Origin: Allokutzneria sp. NRRL B-24872
GTDB lineage: Bacteria > Actinomycetota > Actinomycetes > Mycobacteriales > Pseudonocardiaceae
NCBI RefSeq assembly: GCF_002155965.1
Contig: NZ_MUMH01000015.1
Span: 85,271 to 149,270, forward strand
DNA: 64,000 nucleotides
Reading direction: 5' to 3'
Positions 16,726 through 25,791 of this stretch are shown here, in pieces. Position 1 is the stretch's first letter, and every line of letters starts with the position of its first letter. The position numbers were made by a program, and so were the translations under genes. The notes under the pieces are model-generated. The model was not told the DNA's origin and did no database searches. It worked only from the letters and a program-made list of their open reading frames with translations.

Positions 16726-16735
16726 CAACGGCTCC

Positions 16736-17362
16736 TCACTGTCGGGTGGCCTCGGCCAGCGCGCGCAGCAGGACCGCCGTGGACCGAGCGCCGGGGTCGA
16801 GGTGGCCCGCGCTGCGCTCGCCGAGGTAGGAAGCCCGCCCCTTGCGCGCGACGAGCGGGACCGTCGCCGCCGCCCCCTGCTCCGCCGCGTCCGCCGCCGC
16901 CATGAGCACTTCGGCGACTCCGGCGTCCACAGTGGACCGCGCGGCCGCGACGGCCGGGGTGAGGGCGTCGACCATCGTCTTGTCGCCGGGCGCGGCCTTT
17001 CCTCTTGCCACCACACCTTCGAGTGCGGCTTCGAGGGCGGCGACGACCTGCCGTCCGTCCACTTCGGACACATTGCCGAGCGCGGTCGCCGAGCGCAGGA
17101 ACGCCGTGCCGTAGAGCGGTCCGGCAGCGCCGCCGACCGTGGAGATCAGCGTCGTCGCGGTCACCTTCAGCACCGCGGCCGGGCTGTCGAAGCCGCCGCC
17201 GTCGAGCTTGGCCAGCACGGCGGTGAACCCCCGGTGCAGGTTCTCGCCGTGGTCACCGTCGCCGATCACGCGGTCCAGCTCGACCAGCTCGTCGCGGTGC
17301 GCGATGACCTTCTCCGCCGCCGCGCGGACCGCGGCGGTGACGTCCTCGACGGAGCAACCCAT
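16736..17362 (-). CDS. dhaL: Dihydroxyacetone kinase ADP-binding subunit DhaL
   Basis: A 208-residue all-helical DhaL protein. The Mg-ADP site is IGDGDHGENLHRG (residues ~33-45), with later nucleotide-binding segments GGAAGPLYG and KGRASYLGERS..GHLDPGA. It accepts phosphate from DhaM and transfers it to dihydroxyacetone covalently held by DhaK. Its ATG directly abuts the dhaK stop, so translation is coupled. Gene order dhaK-dhaL-dhaM is the standard PTS-linked arrangement. Confidence 0.93.
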   Translation of the reverse strand: MGCSVEDVTAAVRAAAEKVIAHRDELVELDRVIGDGDHGENLHRGFTAVLAKLDGGGFDSPAAVLKVTATTLISTVGGAAGPLYGTAFLRSATALGNVSEVDGRQVVAALEAALEGVVARGKAAPGDKTMVDALTPAVAAARSTVDAGVAEVLMAAADAAEQGAAATVPLVARKGRASYLGERSAGHLDPGARSTAVLLRALAEATRQ

Positions 17363-18355
<993 letters not shown>

Positions 18356-18460
18356 CGCAGCCCTCCTTGCCCGCCCGGAAATGTGAGCCGCCCCGCATTG
18401 ATACCCCGCCGCGGGCGCAGTGGGAAAGCACACGCGCCGCTGGTGTTGATCACGACCTCT

Positions 18461-18477
18461 GGTTAGCCTCCCCTAAC
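18461..18477. promoter_or_regulatory. Iron-box-like site (DtxR/IdeR type)
   Basis: GGTTAGCCTCCCCTAAC, 46 bases before the chosen start of the siderophore-binding lipoprotein, resembles the actinobacterial iron-regulator box (TTAGGTTAGSCTAACCTAA): the half GGTTAGCCT is exact and the other half CCTAA is kept. It suggests derepression under iron limitation. A separate dyad, GTGACCG-gcg-CGGTCAC, lies just downstream at 18485-18501. Confidence 0.6.
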
Positions 18478-18484
18478 TTCCGGT

Positions 18485-18501
18485 GTGACCGGCGCGGTCA
18501 C
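18485..18501. promoter_or_regulatory. Short dyad between iron box and start codon
   Basis: GTGACCG, a 3-base spacer and CGGTCAC form a perfect 7-bp inverted repeat in the leader of the siderophore-binding gene, ten bases before its AAGGAG ribosome binding site. It could be a second operator or a leader hairpin. Confidence 0.4.
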
Positions 18502-18522
18502 CCCGCGCAGAAGGAGTACGTC

Positions 18523-19533
18523 GTGCCCAGCAGGATCTCCGCCATCGCCGCCGTCGCGGCGCTCACCCTCCTCGTCGGCGCTTGCGCGACCGGCAAACCC
18601 GCAGGCGACCAGCCCGCGGTGGCCCAGGGCGGCTCCGAGTTCGCCAAGGCGGCCGAGGAGAGCGCCAAGTTCGGCACCGACGCCGCGCCGGGGGTCTTCC
18701 CGCGCACCATCAAGCACGCCATGGGCAGCACCACCCTGCAGAAGCGCCCGGAACGGGTGATCGTGCTCGACGGCGGCGAACTGGACAACGTGGTCGCGCT
18801 CGGCGTCAAGCCGGTCGGCGTCGCCTACGCCGAGGGCTCCCCCGTGATGCCCGGCTACCTCGCGGCCAAGGCGGGCGATCCGGCCAACGTCGGCACCATC
18901 AACGCGCTCAAGCTGGAGGCGATCAAGGGGCTGCGCCCCGACCTCATCCTGGGCTCGCGGCTGCGCGCCGAGCAGCTCTACCCCAAGCTCGCCGAGATCG
19001 CCCCGACCGTGTTCAGCCTGCGCCCCGGCTTCACCTGGAAGGAGAACTTCCGGCTGAACGCCGCCGCGCTCGACCGCACCGCCGAGGCCACCGCCCAGCT
19101 CGCCGACCACACCCGTCGCGCCAAGGAGATCGGCGCGCTCGCGGAGCAGAAGCTCGGCAAGCGCCCCACCATCTCCATGGTCCGCTTCATGCCCGGCCGC
19201 ATCCGCCTCTACGCGGCCAAGTCCTTCATCGGCACCATCCTGATCGACGCCGGCCTGCCCCGCCCCACCGGCCAGGAGGTCGAGGACCTCGCCGTCGAGG
19301 TCAGCACCGAGCAGATCGGCAAGGCCGACGGCGACTACATCTTCGTCGGCACCTACGGCGACCCCGCCAAGACGCAGCAGTCCACCATCGTCGACGGCCC
19401 CGTCTGGAAGCAGCTCGGCGCCGCCAAGGCCAACCGCGTCCGCACCGTCTCCGACGAGACCTGGTTCCTCGGCCTCGGCTCCCTCGGCGCCGCCGAAGTC
19501 CTCACCGACCTCACCACCCTCCTTACGCGCTGA
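18523..19533 (+). CDS. Iron-siderophore ABC transporter substrate-binding lipoprotein
   Basis: A 336-residue class III periplasmic-binding-type protein (FecB/FepB family). The signal peptide ends in the lipobox LLVGAC (Cys about residue 19). The body starts with the typical MGSTTLQKRPERVIVLDGGELDNVVALGVKP-type region (short parts of which are enough to recognise the family) and has the GLRPDLILGS strand. It captures ferric siderophore outside the membrane. The GTG at 18523 is preceded by AAGGAG. No permease or ATPase gene follows, so the importer partners must be elsewhere. Regulation by an IdeR-like repressor is likely from the iron-box-like site upstream. Confidence 0.9.
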   Translation: MPSRISAIAAVAALTLLVGACATGKPAGDQPAVAQGGSEFAKAAEESAKFGTDAAPGVFPRTIKHAMGSTTLQKRPERVIVLDGGELDNVVALGVKPVGVAYAEGSPVMPGYLAAKAGDPANVGTINALKLEAIKGLRPDLILGSRLRAEQLYPKLAEIAPTVFSLRPGFTWKENFRLNAAALDRTAEATAQLADHTRRAKEIGALAEQKLGKRPTISMVRFMPGRIRLYAAKSFIGTILIDAGLPRPTGQEVEDLAVEVSTEQIGKADGDYIFVGTYGDPAKTQQSTIVDGPVWKQLGAAKANRVRTVSDETWFLGLGSLGAAEVLTDLTTLLTR

Positions 19534-19534
19534 A

Positions 19535-19583
19535 CCCTGAACGACCCGTTCAGTGCGTTCAACGCGTCAAACGGGCCGTTGGG
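19535..19583. repeat. Dispersed intergenic repeat, core CTGAACGACCCGTTCAG
   Basis: The 17-bp near-palindromic core is at 19537-19553, starting three bases after the upstream stop, and is followed by a related TTCAACGCGTCAAACGGGCC segment. The same family recurs at 20611, 35034 and 41220. It may act as a 3' hairpin for the siderophore gene. Confidence 0.7.
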
Positions 19584-19586
19584 AAG

Positions 19587-19614
19587 TTGTCCACAAGCCG
19601 GTCTGTTGTCCACA
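19587..19614. promoter_or_regulatory. Two TTGTCCACA boxes (DnaA-box-like)
   Basis: TTGTCCACA occurs at 19587-19595 and 19606-19614 in the same orientation, 19 bases apart. This matches the GC-rich actinomycete form of the DnaA box. They lie 52 bases or more upstream of the DUF559-like gene start. Chance occurrence of one is plausible; two close copies are less so. Confidence 0.45.
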
Positions 19615-19665
19615 GAATGCGGTTTGCTGGCGTCAACGCTCGGGTCTTCGGCCGACGATGACCTC

Positions 19666-20607
19666 ATGCGTCGAGGTTCTTGGGCAGCAGATGCCGACTT
19701 GATCTACCGGCGGAGCAATCGCGGTGTCATCCGCGCCGCCACGCTCATCGAGATGGGCATGACGTCGCGAGCGGTCTACGGCCGCTGCCAGGCAGGTGGT
19801 CCTTGGCGGCGGCTGCTCCCCGGTGTGATCCTGTTGAGCCCAGGTCGACCATCCGCCGAGCAGCGGATCGCCGCCGCGCTGTTGTACGCGCGCCACGACG
19901 CCATGGTCACGGGACAAGCGGCGTGCGAGCTGCACGGACTCCGCCAACAATCGAGGACCGAGAAGGTCCACCTCCTCATTGACGAGTCCCGCAAGCGTGT
20001 CAGCAGCGGATTCGTCGTTGTCGAAAGGACGATTCGTCTACCACGTCCGCAGACGAGATGCGGCTTCCCGGTCGCGCCTCTGGTGCGGGCGGTCCTAGAC
20101 ACGGCAAGACGGCTACGAACTCCAGATCCCGCGCGCGCTCTGCTGGCGGAAGCCGTCCAACGAAGTCGTTGCCGCCTGCCCGACCTCGAACACGAACTCG
20201 CGGAAGGGAGTCAGCGAGGTTCCGCCGTTCCGCGCCGCGTGCTGGCCGAGATCGGCCTCGGCGCCAGGTCCGTCGCCGAGATCGACGCGATGCAGGTCTG
20301 GGAACAGAGCGGGCTGCCCAACGCTCAGTGGAACGTGCCCGTTCACGATGCCAGTGGTGCGCTCATCGGAGTGCCTGACGCGTGGTGCGCTGAGGCTTCA
20401 CTCGCGTGGGAGATCGACTCGTACGAGTTCCACCTCAATCCGCAGGACTATGCAAGGACACTGCGGCGGAACACGCGCTACGCAATGGCCGGAATCCATG
20501 TGGTGCAGACACTTCCGAGCCGACTCCGATCCGTGCCGGAGGAAGTTGTCACCGAGCTGCGGCAAGCCTACAAAGCGGCCACAACTCGCTCCGCCGGAGC
20601 AGGCTGA
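19666..20607 (+). CDS. DUF559 / AbiEi-like domain protein, probable restriction-endonuclease-like fold
   Basis: A 313-residue protein of a family common in actinobacteria. An N-terminal winged-helix-like part (residues ~1-90, with RAVYGRCQAGGPWRRLLPGV) resembles the DNA-binding AbiEi-type domain. The C-terminal part has a very-short-patch-repair-like segment with AWEIDSYEFH and YARTLRRNTRYAMAG, suggestive of a PD-(D/E)XK nuclease core. Function is unproven. It is flanked on both sides by dispersed CTGAAC...GTTCAG repeats, with DnaA-like boxes in the promoter. The start at 19666 is the first ATG giving the usual family N-terminus. Confidence 0.75.
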   Translation: MRRGSWAADADLIYRRSNRGVIRAATLIEMGMTSRAVYGRCQAGGPWRRLLPGVILLSPGRPSAEQRIAAALLYARHDAMVTGQAACELHGLRQQSRTEKVHLLIDESRKRVSSGFVVVERTIRLPRPQTRCGFPVAPLVRAVLDTARRLRTPDPARALLAEAVQRSRCRLPDLEHELAEGSQRGSAVPRRVLAEIGLGARSVAEIDAMQVWEQSGLPNAQWNVPVHDASGALIGVPDAWCAEASLAWEIDSYEFHLNPQDYARTLRRNTRYAMAGIHVVQTLPSRLRSVPEEVVTELRQAYKAATTRSAGAG

Positions 20608-20610
20608 CCC

Positions 20611-20697
20611 CCAACGCCCTGAACGGGTCGTTTGGTGCGCTCAACGCACTGAACGACCCGTTCAATGCGTTCAAGTACCCAAACGACCCGTTCAGCA
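20611..20697. repeat. Dispersed intergenic repeat, three tandem partial cores
   Basis: Contains CTGAACGGGTCGTTTGG (20619), CTGAACGACCCGTTCAA (20649) and AACGACCCGTTCAG (ending 20695), interleaved with TGCGCTCAACGC / TGCGTTCAA spacers. It fills the space between the convergent DUF559-like and aldehyde dehydrogenase genes and can fold into several hairpins. Confidence 0.7.
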
Positions 20698-20715
20698 CTA
20701 AACCCCGCGTGGGGG

Positions 20716-22206
20716 TTAGCGGCGGTAGAGGAGGCGGGTGAGGCGGACGAGGCGGCGGAGGGTGCCGTTGGCGCGGGCGAAGGTGTTGGGCTGCAAGGGG
20801 GCCCAGAAGCGGCGGCGGGTGACGGATTGGGGGCGGGCGAACTCGCGGAGGCCGTCGGCGCCGTGGATGCGGCCGAAGCCGGAGTCGCCGACGCCGCCGA
20901 AGGGCAGCGAGGCGATACCGGCGAAGGAGACGACGCCGTTGACCGAGACCATGCCGCAGCGCAGGCGGCGGGCCAGCTCAGGGCCTCGGGAGCGGGAGAA
21001 CACCGTCGCGCCGAGGCCATAACGAGTGGCGTTGGCGAGCTCGACGGCTTCGTCCACAGTGGACACACGGTTGATCGTGAGGGTGGGCCCGAAGGTCTCC
21101 TCGGTGATCGCGGCGGAGTCCTCGGGCACGTCGGCGAGCACGACGGGCTCCACGTACGGCGGGCGCACGGAGTCGAGGCCGCCGACGAGCGCGCGGCCGC
21201 CCTTGTCGAGCGCGTCGGCGATGTGCGAGCGGATGATGCCGACCTGCTCGGGCATGGTGATGGGCCCGAGGTGCGCGGTGGGCTGGCCGCCGGGCTTGAG
21301 CTTGCGGGCGCGGCGCACGACCAGCTCGGTGAAGCGGTCGGCGACGGAGTCGACGACGTAGACGCGCTCGACGCCGACGCAGGTCTGCCCGGCGTTGGAC
21401 ATCGCGCCCCAGACCGCGGCCTCGGCGGCGGCCTCGAGGTCGGCGTCGGAGTCCACGATCAGCGGGTCCTTGCCGCCGCACTCCACCAGCACGGGGGTCA
21501 GCGACTCCGCGCACGCGGCCATCACGCGCTTGCCGGTGGCGGTCGAGCCGGTGAAGGCGACCTTGTCCACGCCGGAGCGGCAGAGCGCGGCGCCGGTCGC
21601 GCCGAAGCCGGTGACCACGGTCAGCACGGGGTGCTCGGGGACGACCTCGGCGAAGGTCGACGCCAGCCACTCACCGACACCGGGGGTCAGCTCGCTGGGC
21701 TTGAAGACCACGGCGTTGCCCGCGGCGAGCGCGTAGGCGATCGACCCCATCGGGGTGAAGGCCGGGTAGTTCCACGGGCCGATCACGCCGACAACGCCCA
21801 TCGGCAGGTACTCCACCGTCGCCGCCTGGTTGAACATCAGCTTGCCCGGCGAGACGCGGCGGCGGCGCAGCACCTTCTCCGCGTTGCGCGCCGCCCAGTG
21901 CAGGTGGTCGACGACCAGCACGAGTTCCAGGCGCGCGTCGTCCAGCGGCTTGCCGGTCTCGGCGCAGACCAGCTCCACGATGTCGTCGAGCCTGCGCAGA
22001 ACGAGCGCGCGCCACGCGTCCAGTCGCCGCTTGCGCTCGGCGTGGTCGAGGCCGCCCCACCAGAGCGAGGCGGTGCGCGCGCGGGTGACGGCGGCGCGGA
22101 CCTCGATCGGGGAGTGCACCCGGTGCTTGCCGATCACCTCGGCGGTGCGCGGGTCCAGGGAGGTGAACCACTGCTCGTCGGCCTGCTGGGACACGGCTCG
22201 GCTCAT
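20716..22206 (-). CDS. NAD(P)-dependent aldehyde dehydrogenase family protein
   Basis: A 496-residue ALDH with all core residues: N146 region GPWNYPAF, K169 in VVFKPSE, the general base E242 in LVECGGKDP, and the nucleophile C276 in NAGQTCVGVE. A basic C-terminal tail (RRLVRLTRLLYRR) extends beyond the fold, as in membrane-associated class 3-like enzymes. The substrate is unknown. It stands alone, and its 3' end meets the repeat cluster at 20611-20697. Confidence 0.92.
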   Translation of the reverse strand: MSRAVSQQADEQWFTSLDPRTAEVIGKHRVHSPIEVRAAVTRARTASLWWGGLDHAERKRRLDAWRALVLRRLDDIVELVCAETGKPLDDARLELVLVVDHLHWAARNAEKVLRRRRVSPGKLMFNQAATVEYLPMGVVGVIGPWNYPAFTPMGSIAYALAAGNAVVFKPSELTPGVGEWLASTFAEVVPEHPVLTVVTGFGATGAALCRSGVDKVAFTGSTATGKRVMAACAESLTPVLVECGGKDPLIVDSDADLEAAAEAAVWGAMSNAGQTCVGVERVYVVDSVADRFTELVVRRARKLKPGGQPTAHLGPITMPEQVGIIRSHIADALDKGGRALVGGLDSVRPPYVEPVVLADVPEDSAAITEETFGPTLTINRVSTVDEAVELANATRYGLGATVFSRSRGPELARRLRCGMVSVNGVVSFAGIASLPFGGVGDSGFGRIHGADGLREFARPQSVTRRRFWAPLQPNTFARANGTLRRLVRLTRLLYRR

Positions 22207-22305
22207 CGCGATCTCCCCGTCCGTTCAGAGAACCTTTCGGTTACCAAACAGTACGCAACACTTCGGCGCCAAGGGGAGACCCTGTGTGACCGGCCCCACA
22301 GACCG

Positions 22306-23349
22306 CTACGGCTTGGGCAGCTTGGGCACCAGCGCCTTGGCCACGGTGGTGGCCTTGGTGCACAGGTCGGCGGTGTCGGTGCCCTTCTTGCTGTTGTCGA
22401 CGCTGACCGTGACGACCTCGCCCTTGCCGTCGGTGGTGGCCTTGTGCAACCACTCGATCTTGCACGAGGCGCCGAAGCTCTCGTCCTTGCGCTGGTAGGC
22501 GGTGACCCCCTCGATGGTCACGACCTCGGCCTTCTTGTTGGTGCTGCTGTTCTTGGGGTCGGCGTTCTCGGAGAACTCGAACCCGAAGGACAAGCTGTCC
22601 CGCCGCCAGTTGCACCGGTACAGGTCGTAGGGGGTCATCGTCGGCGTTCCGCCGAGCACCTCGGTCGCGGTCACCGTCGAGAAGATCGAGCACGGGTCGA
22701 CCGAGGTGAGCGAGCCCTTGTTGCCCTGGGCGCGCAGCGGCGCGTTGGTCCGGATGCGGTTGATCGCGGACTCGTTGAGCCGCCTGCCCACGTCGCAGGA
22801 GTCACCCTCGTAGTCGACCTGGGCGACGATGCCCAGCACCACGGAGCCCTCCTGGACGACCGACTTGACGAAGCAGGTGGTGGTCGAGGTGGACTCGATG
22901 GTGGTCAACCCGGCCAGCTTGGTCGTCTTGGCGGTGTCGGGGACGAGGACGTTCTGGCCGAGGCGCAGCGTGATGCTCAGCCGCTTGCCCGCGCCGTCCT
23001 TCATGTAGTTGCCGCAGTCGGAGAGCGCGACCGGCCTGCTGGAGGCCGGGACGCCGAACTGGGACAGCGTCTGCGTGTCCATCAGCGCGCACGGGTCGAC
23101 GGCGCGCAGGCGCTCCGGCGCGAACGCGGGTTCGACCGGCCGCGGCGGCGTGTTGGGCTGCGGCTTCTGCACCACCTTGGCGGGGACGACGGTCCTCGGG
23201 TGGTTGACCTTCGCCAGGTCGGCCTGGCTCCCGCATCCGGCGAGCAGGAAAGCCCCGGACAGGGCGACTGCCGTCCACGCGGTTCTGGCTGGGCTGCGCA
23301 CGAGGTGCACGGTAGCGACCCCGTCGGACACGCGTGCAGGGAACCTCAT
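22306..23349 (-). CDS. DUF3558-type lipoprotein with internal duplication
   Basis: Third DUF3558 lipoprotein of the window, about 347 residues from the ATG at 23349. The lipobox is LLAGC. A Pro-rich linker leads to two DUF3558-like halves, signed by RAVDPCALM and TSVDPCSIF, each with further paired cysteines. The start is uncertain: the GTG at 23310 would give a more ordinary signal peptide, ATG 23361 a longer one, and none has a clear ribosome binding site. It is transcribed away from the hairpin-led 47-codon ORF at 23470. Confidence 0.83.
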   Translation of the reverse strand: MRFPARVSDGVATVHLVRSPARTAWTAVALSGAFLLAGCGSQADLAKVNHPRTVVPAKVVQKPQPNTPPRPVEPAFAPERLRAVDPCALMDTQTLSQFGVPASSRPVALSDCGNYMKDGAGKRLSITLRLGQNVLVPDTAKTTKLAGLTTIESTSTTTCFVKSVVQEGSVVLGIVAQVDYEGDSCDVGRRLNESAINRIRTNAPLRAQGNKGSLTSVDPCSIFSTVTATEVLGGTPTMTPYDLYRCNWRRDSLSFGFEFSENADPKNSSTNKKAEVVTIEGVTAYQRKDESFGASCKIEWLHKATTDGKGEVVTVSVDNSKKGTDTADLCTKATTVAKALVPKLPKP

Positions 23350-23416
23350 GATCAGCGCCATTTCGATACAGAGCGTGCCCGATGTCACGGAGAGGTTCGG
23401 AAACGATCCAGAAGCC

Positions 23417-23458
23417 CCTGGCGATGTACCGGGTGGAAGCACCCAGTACATCGCCAGG
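23417..23458 (+). promoter_or_regulatory. Long inverted repeat overlapping a ribosome binding site
   Basis: CCTGGCGATGTAC (23417-23429) pairs perfectly with GTACATCGCCAGG (23446-23458). After one mismatch, GGGTG pairs with CACCC around a GAAG loop. The right arm runs into the ribosome binding site AGGAGGTGA (23456-23464) of the 47-codon ORF. As RNA it would sequester the first bases of that site. As DNA it could be an operator for the small gene and the divergent DUF3558 gene. Confidence 0.7.
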
Positions 23459-23469
23459 AGGTGAAACAC

Positions 23470-23613
23470 ATGAGAGACACCAGCAAGGGCGCCCGGCTGG
23501 CCCGTCGAGGACGAGTCCGCACCGGTCTCAGCCGCGCGGTCCGCTGGATCGACGACTGGACCGTCGAGGCGTTCAACCCGGTCTACCCCTCCCGGGGCAC
23601 CAACCGTCGTTAG
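23470..23613 (+). CDS. Small basic protein, 47 residues, hypothetical
   Basis: A small ORF starting with ATG six bases after a near-perfect AGGAGGTGA ribosome binding site. The product is strongly basic in its first half (KGARLARRGRVRTGLSRAVR), then has an amphipathic, Trp-containing stretch (WIDDWTVEAFNPVYPS) and no signal peptide or transmembrane segment. The unusually good start signal behind a long hairpin argues that it is expressed. I do not recognise a family. Its stop overlaps the stop of the convergent membrane-protein gene (23610) by four bases. Confidence 0.55.
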   Translation: MRDTSKGARLARRGRVRTGLSRAVRWIDDWTVEAFNPVYPSRGTNRR

Positions 23614-23882
23614 TGCCCCGGTTCGCCGGCGCCATCGGCGTCGTCGGCGAACTCCGAGGGCATCACGACCGGCCGCGTCCGCGCCCAGACGACGAAGATC
23701 GCCGACGTGACGAGCATGCCGAGGCCGGCCCACAGGTTGATGTTGATCCCGGCGGCCTTCTGGATCTCCTCGGCCGTGGTGAAGGCGAAGCCGGTGATCG
23801 TCAGCACCACCCCGTAGACGCCGAAGAGCAGCGCGATGATCAGGCGGAGGTCGAACAGACCCGCCTTGGACTGCGAAGCCAT
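23610..23882 (-). CDS. Small membrane partner protein of the sodium:solute symporter
   Basis: A 90-residue protein with two transmembrane segments (LIIALLFGVYGVVLTITGFAF near 14-34; LWAGLGMLVTSAIFVVWA near 50-67) and an acidic cytoplasmic tail. It begins 15 bases after the symporter stop, in the same direction. Short two-helix proteins are often encoded next to SSS-family symporters, suggesting an auxiliary subunit. The function is inferred from position only. Confidence 0.8.
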   Translation of the reverse strand: MASQSKAGLFDLRLIIALLFGVYGVVLTITGFAFTTAEEIQKAAGININLWAGLGMLVTSAIFVVWARTRPVVMPSEFADDADGAGEPGH

Positions 23883-23897
23883 GTCTTCTCCTCCGAC

Positions 23898-25583
23898 TCA
23901 GATGAACAGCAGGCTCAGCACGAAGGTCAGCGCCAGCACCCCACCGCCGAGCACGGCGGGCGAGCGGTACCAACCAGCGTCCTCGCCGGTGACCGAGTGC
24001 GCGCGGTCCTCCTTCGGCGTCAGGCTGTAGACCAGCCCCACCAGCTCCCGGTCCGGCTTCGGCTTGGTGACCAGCGAGACCGCGACGCTGACCAGGATGT
24101 CCACCACGAACGCCGCGCCCGCGCCGATGAACGCCGGGCCCTGACCGGTCAGCTGCAGCACCTCGGCCGCCGCCAGCCGGTCGACGGTGATCGCCGCCGC
24201 CGTACCGGCCACGAGGCCGATCCAGCCCGCCGCGGGGGTCATCCGCTTCCAGAACATCGCCAGGATGAACGTGGCGAACAGCGGCGCGTTGAAGAAGGAG
24301 AACAGCGTCTGGATGTAGTCCATGATGTTGCCGTAGCCGGAGGCGATGAACGCGGTGAAGATCGCCACGATCATGCCGCCGACGGTCGCCAGGCGGCCGA
24401 CCCGCAGGTAGTACTCGTCCGGCCGGTCCTTGCGCACGTAGCTCTGCCACAGGTCGTAGGTGAAGACCGTGTTGAAGGAGCTGACGTTGGCCGCGACACC
24501 GGCCATGAAGGACGCGAGCAGACCGGCGAGCGCGATGCCGAGGAAGCCGTTGGGCAGCAGGTCGCGCATCAGGTACAGGATCGCGTCGTTGTACTTCACG
24601 CCCTCGGCGCCCGCGCCCTGCTTCAGCGCGGCGATCTCCGGGACCGCGACCGCGGCGATCATGCCGGGGATCACGATGATGGCCGGGATCAGCACCTTCG
24701 GGTAAGCGCCGATGATCGGCGTGCGCTTGGCCGCGGACATGCTCTTGGCCGACATGGCGCGCTGCACCTCGGCGAAGTTCGTCGTCCAGTAGCCGAAGGA
24801 GAGCACGAAGCCGAGGCCGAACACCAGGCCGATCACGCTCAGCGTGGCGTCACCGATGCCGGTCAGGCCGGTGGCGGGCCACGCGGAGAGCTCCTCGGCG
24901 CCACCGGGCCCCCCGGTGACCTTGTCGACGAGGCCCTGCCAGCCGCCGACCTTGGTCAGGCCGATGAAGGTCAGCGGGAGCAGCGCCGCCACGATCACGA
25001 AGAACTGGAGCACCTCGTTGTAGATCGCTGCGGACAGGCCACCCAGGGTGGTGTAGGTCAGCACGACAACGGCGGCGATCACGATGGAGAGCGTGATGTC
25101 CCAGCCGAGCAGCGCGTTCATGATCAGCGCCAGCGCGAACAGGTTCACCCCCGCGATCAGCACCTGGGCGACCGCGAAGCTGAGCGCGTTCACCAGGTGC
25201 GCGCCGGGCCCGAACCGGCGTCGCAGGAACTCAGGAACGCTGCGCACCTTGGAGCCGTAGTAGAACGGCATCATCACCAGGCCGAGGAAGACCATGGCCG
25301 GGATGGCGCCGATCCAGTAGTAGTGCACGGTCGCGATGCCGTGCTGCGCCCCGTTGGCCGTCATGCCGAGCAGTTCCAGCGCGCCCAGGTTGGCCGAGAT
25401 GAAGGCCAGTCCCGTCACCCACGCGGGCAGCGAGCGCCCGGAGAGCAGGAAGTCCAGACTGCTGGACACCGATCGCCGGGCCATGAACCCGATGCCGAGC
25501 ACCAGCGCGAAGTACACGCCGAGCAGCGTGTAGTCCAGCCAGCTCGCATTGAGCAGTGGCTCCGACTTGGCGAGTTCGATCAC
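23898..25583 (-). CDS. Sodium:solute symporter family transporter
   Basis: A 561-residue polytopic membrane protein of the SSS family (LeuT fold), with about 13-14 transmembrane segments. Family markers include GRSLPAWVTGLAFISANLGALE-type TM2 (recognised in pieces), YYGSKVRSVPEFLRRRFG, TYTTLGGLSAAIYNEVLQ, and the later ANVSSFNTVFTYDLWQSYVRK. These resemble sugar/sodium cotransporters more than proline permeases, but the substrate cannot be assigned. It is cotranscribed with the small membrane protein downstream. The 208-base gap upstream (25584-25791) shows no gene. Confidence 0.9.
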   Translation of the reverse strand: MIELAKSEPLLNASWLDYTLLGVYFALVLGIGFMARRSVSSSLDFLLSGRSLPAWVTGLAFISANLGALELLGMTANGAQHGIATVHYYWIGAIPAMVFLGLVMMPFYYGSKVRSVPEFLRRRFGPGAHLVNALSFAVAQVLIAGVNLFALALIMNALLGWDITLSIVIAAVVVLTYTTLGGLSAAIYNEVLQFFVIVAALLPLTFIGLTKVGGWQGLVDKVTGGPGGAEELSAWPATGLTGIGDATLSVIGLVFGLGFVLSFGYWTTNFAEVQRAMSAKSMSAAKRTPIIGAYPKVLIPAIIVIPGMIAAVAVPEIAALKQGAGAEGVKYNDAILYLMRDLLPNGFLGIALAGLLASFMAGVAANVSSFNTVFTYDLWQSYVRKDRPDEYYLRVGRLATVGGMIVAIFTAFIASGYGNIMDYIQTLFSFFNAPLFATFILAMFWKRMTPAAGWIGLVAGTAAAITVDRLAAAEVLQLTGQGPAFIGAGAAFVVDILVSVAVSLVTKPKPDRELVGLVYSLTPKEDRAHSVTGEDAGWYRSPAVLGGGVLALTFVLSLLFI

Positions 25584-25791
25584 GCCGCCCTACCTCCCAA
25601 GTCAACACCTTCGAACAGCAATCACCAGCACCGCAACGGGGCGCACGCTACCGCACGCGGGCACGCACATGAACCCTCAACTTCGCCCGCCGTGTCGAAT
25701 TTGTTGCGACCGACCACTAATTCGGGGACAGTAGTCGACCCCGGCGCGGCGCACAGCCCGCCGAAGAGATGAACGAAGCTCAGCTAGCGAC

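Noticed and set aside
20665..23613. Plus-strand open frame of nearly 1,000 codons
   Set aside because: It is antisense to the aldehyde dehydrogenase and DUF3558 genes and its residue composition (Gly/Arg/Asp/His-rich) is a high-GC shadow. Only the last 47 codons, behind their own ribosome binding site, look real.
22306..24450. One long minus-strand reading frame joining the DUF3558 gene to sequence overlapping the symporter
   Set aside because: The upstream part is the shadow of the small membrane protein and symporter genes. The lipoprotein starts at a signal peptide near 23349-23310.
23382..25772. Plus-strand open frame of ~800 codons opposite the symporter gene
   Set aside because: Shadow of the SSS symporter, full of His/Arg/Asp/Gln runs, with no domain or start signal.
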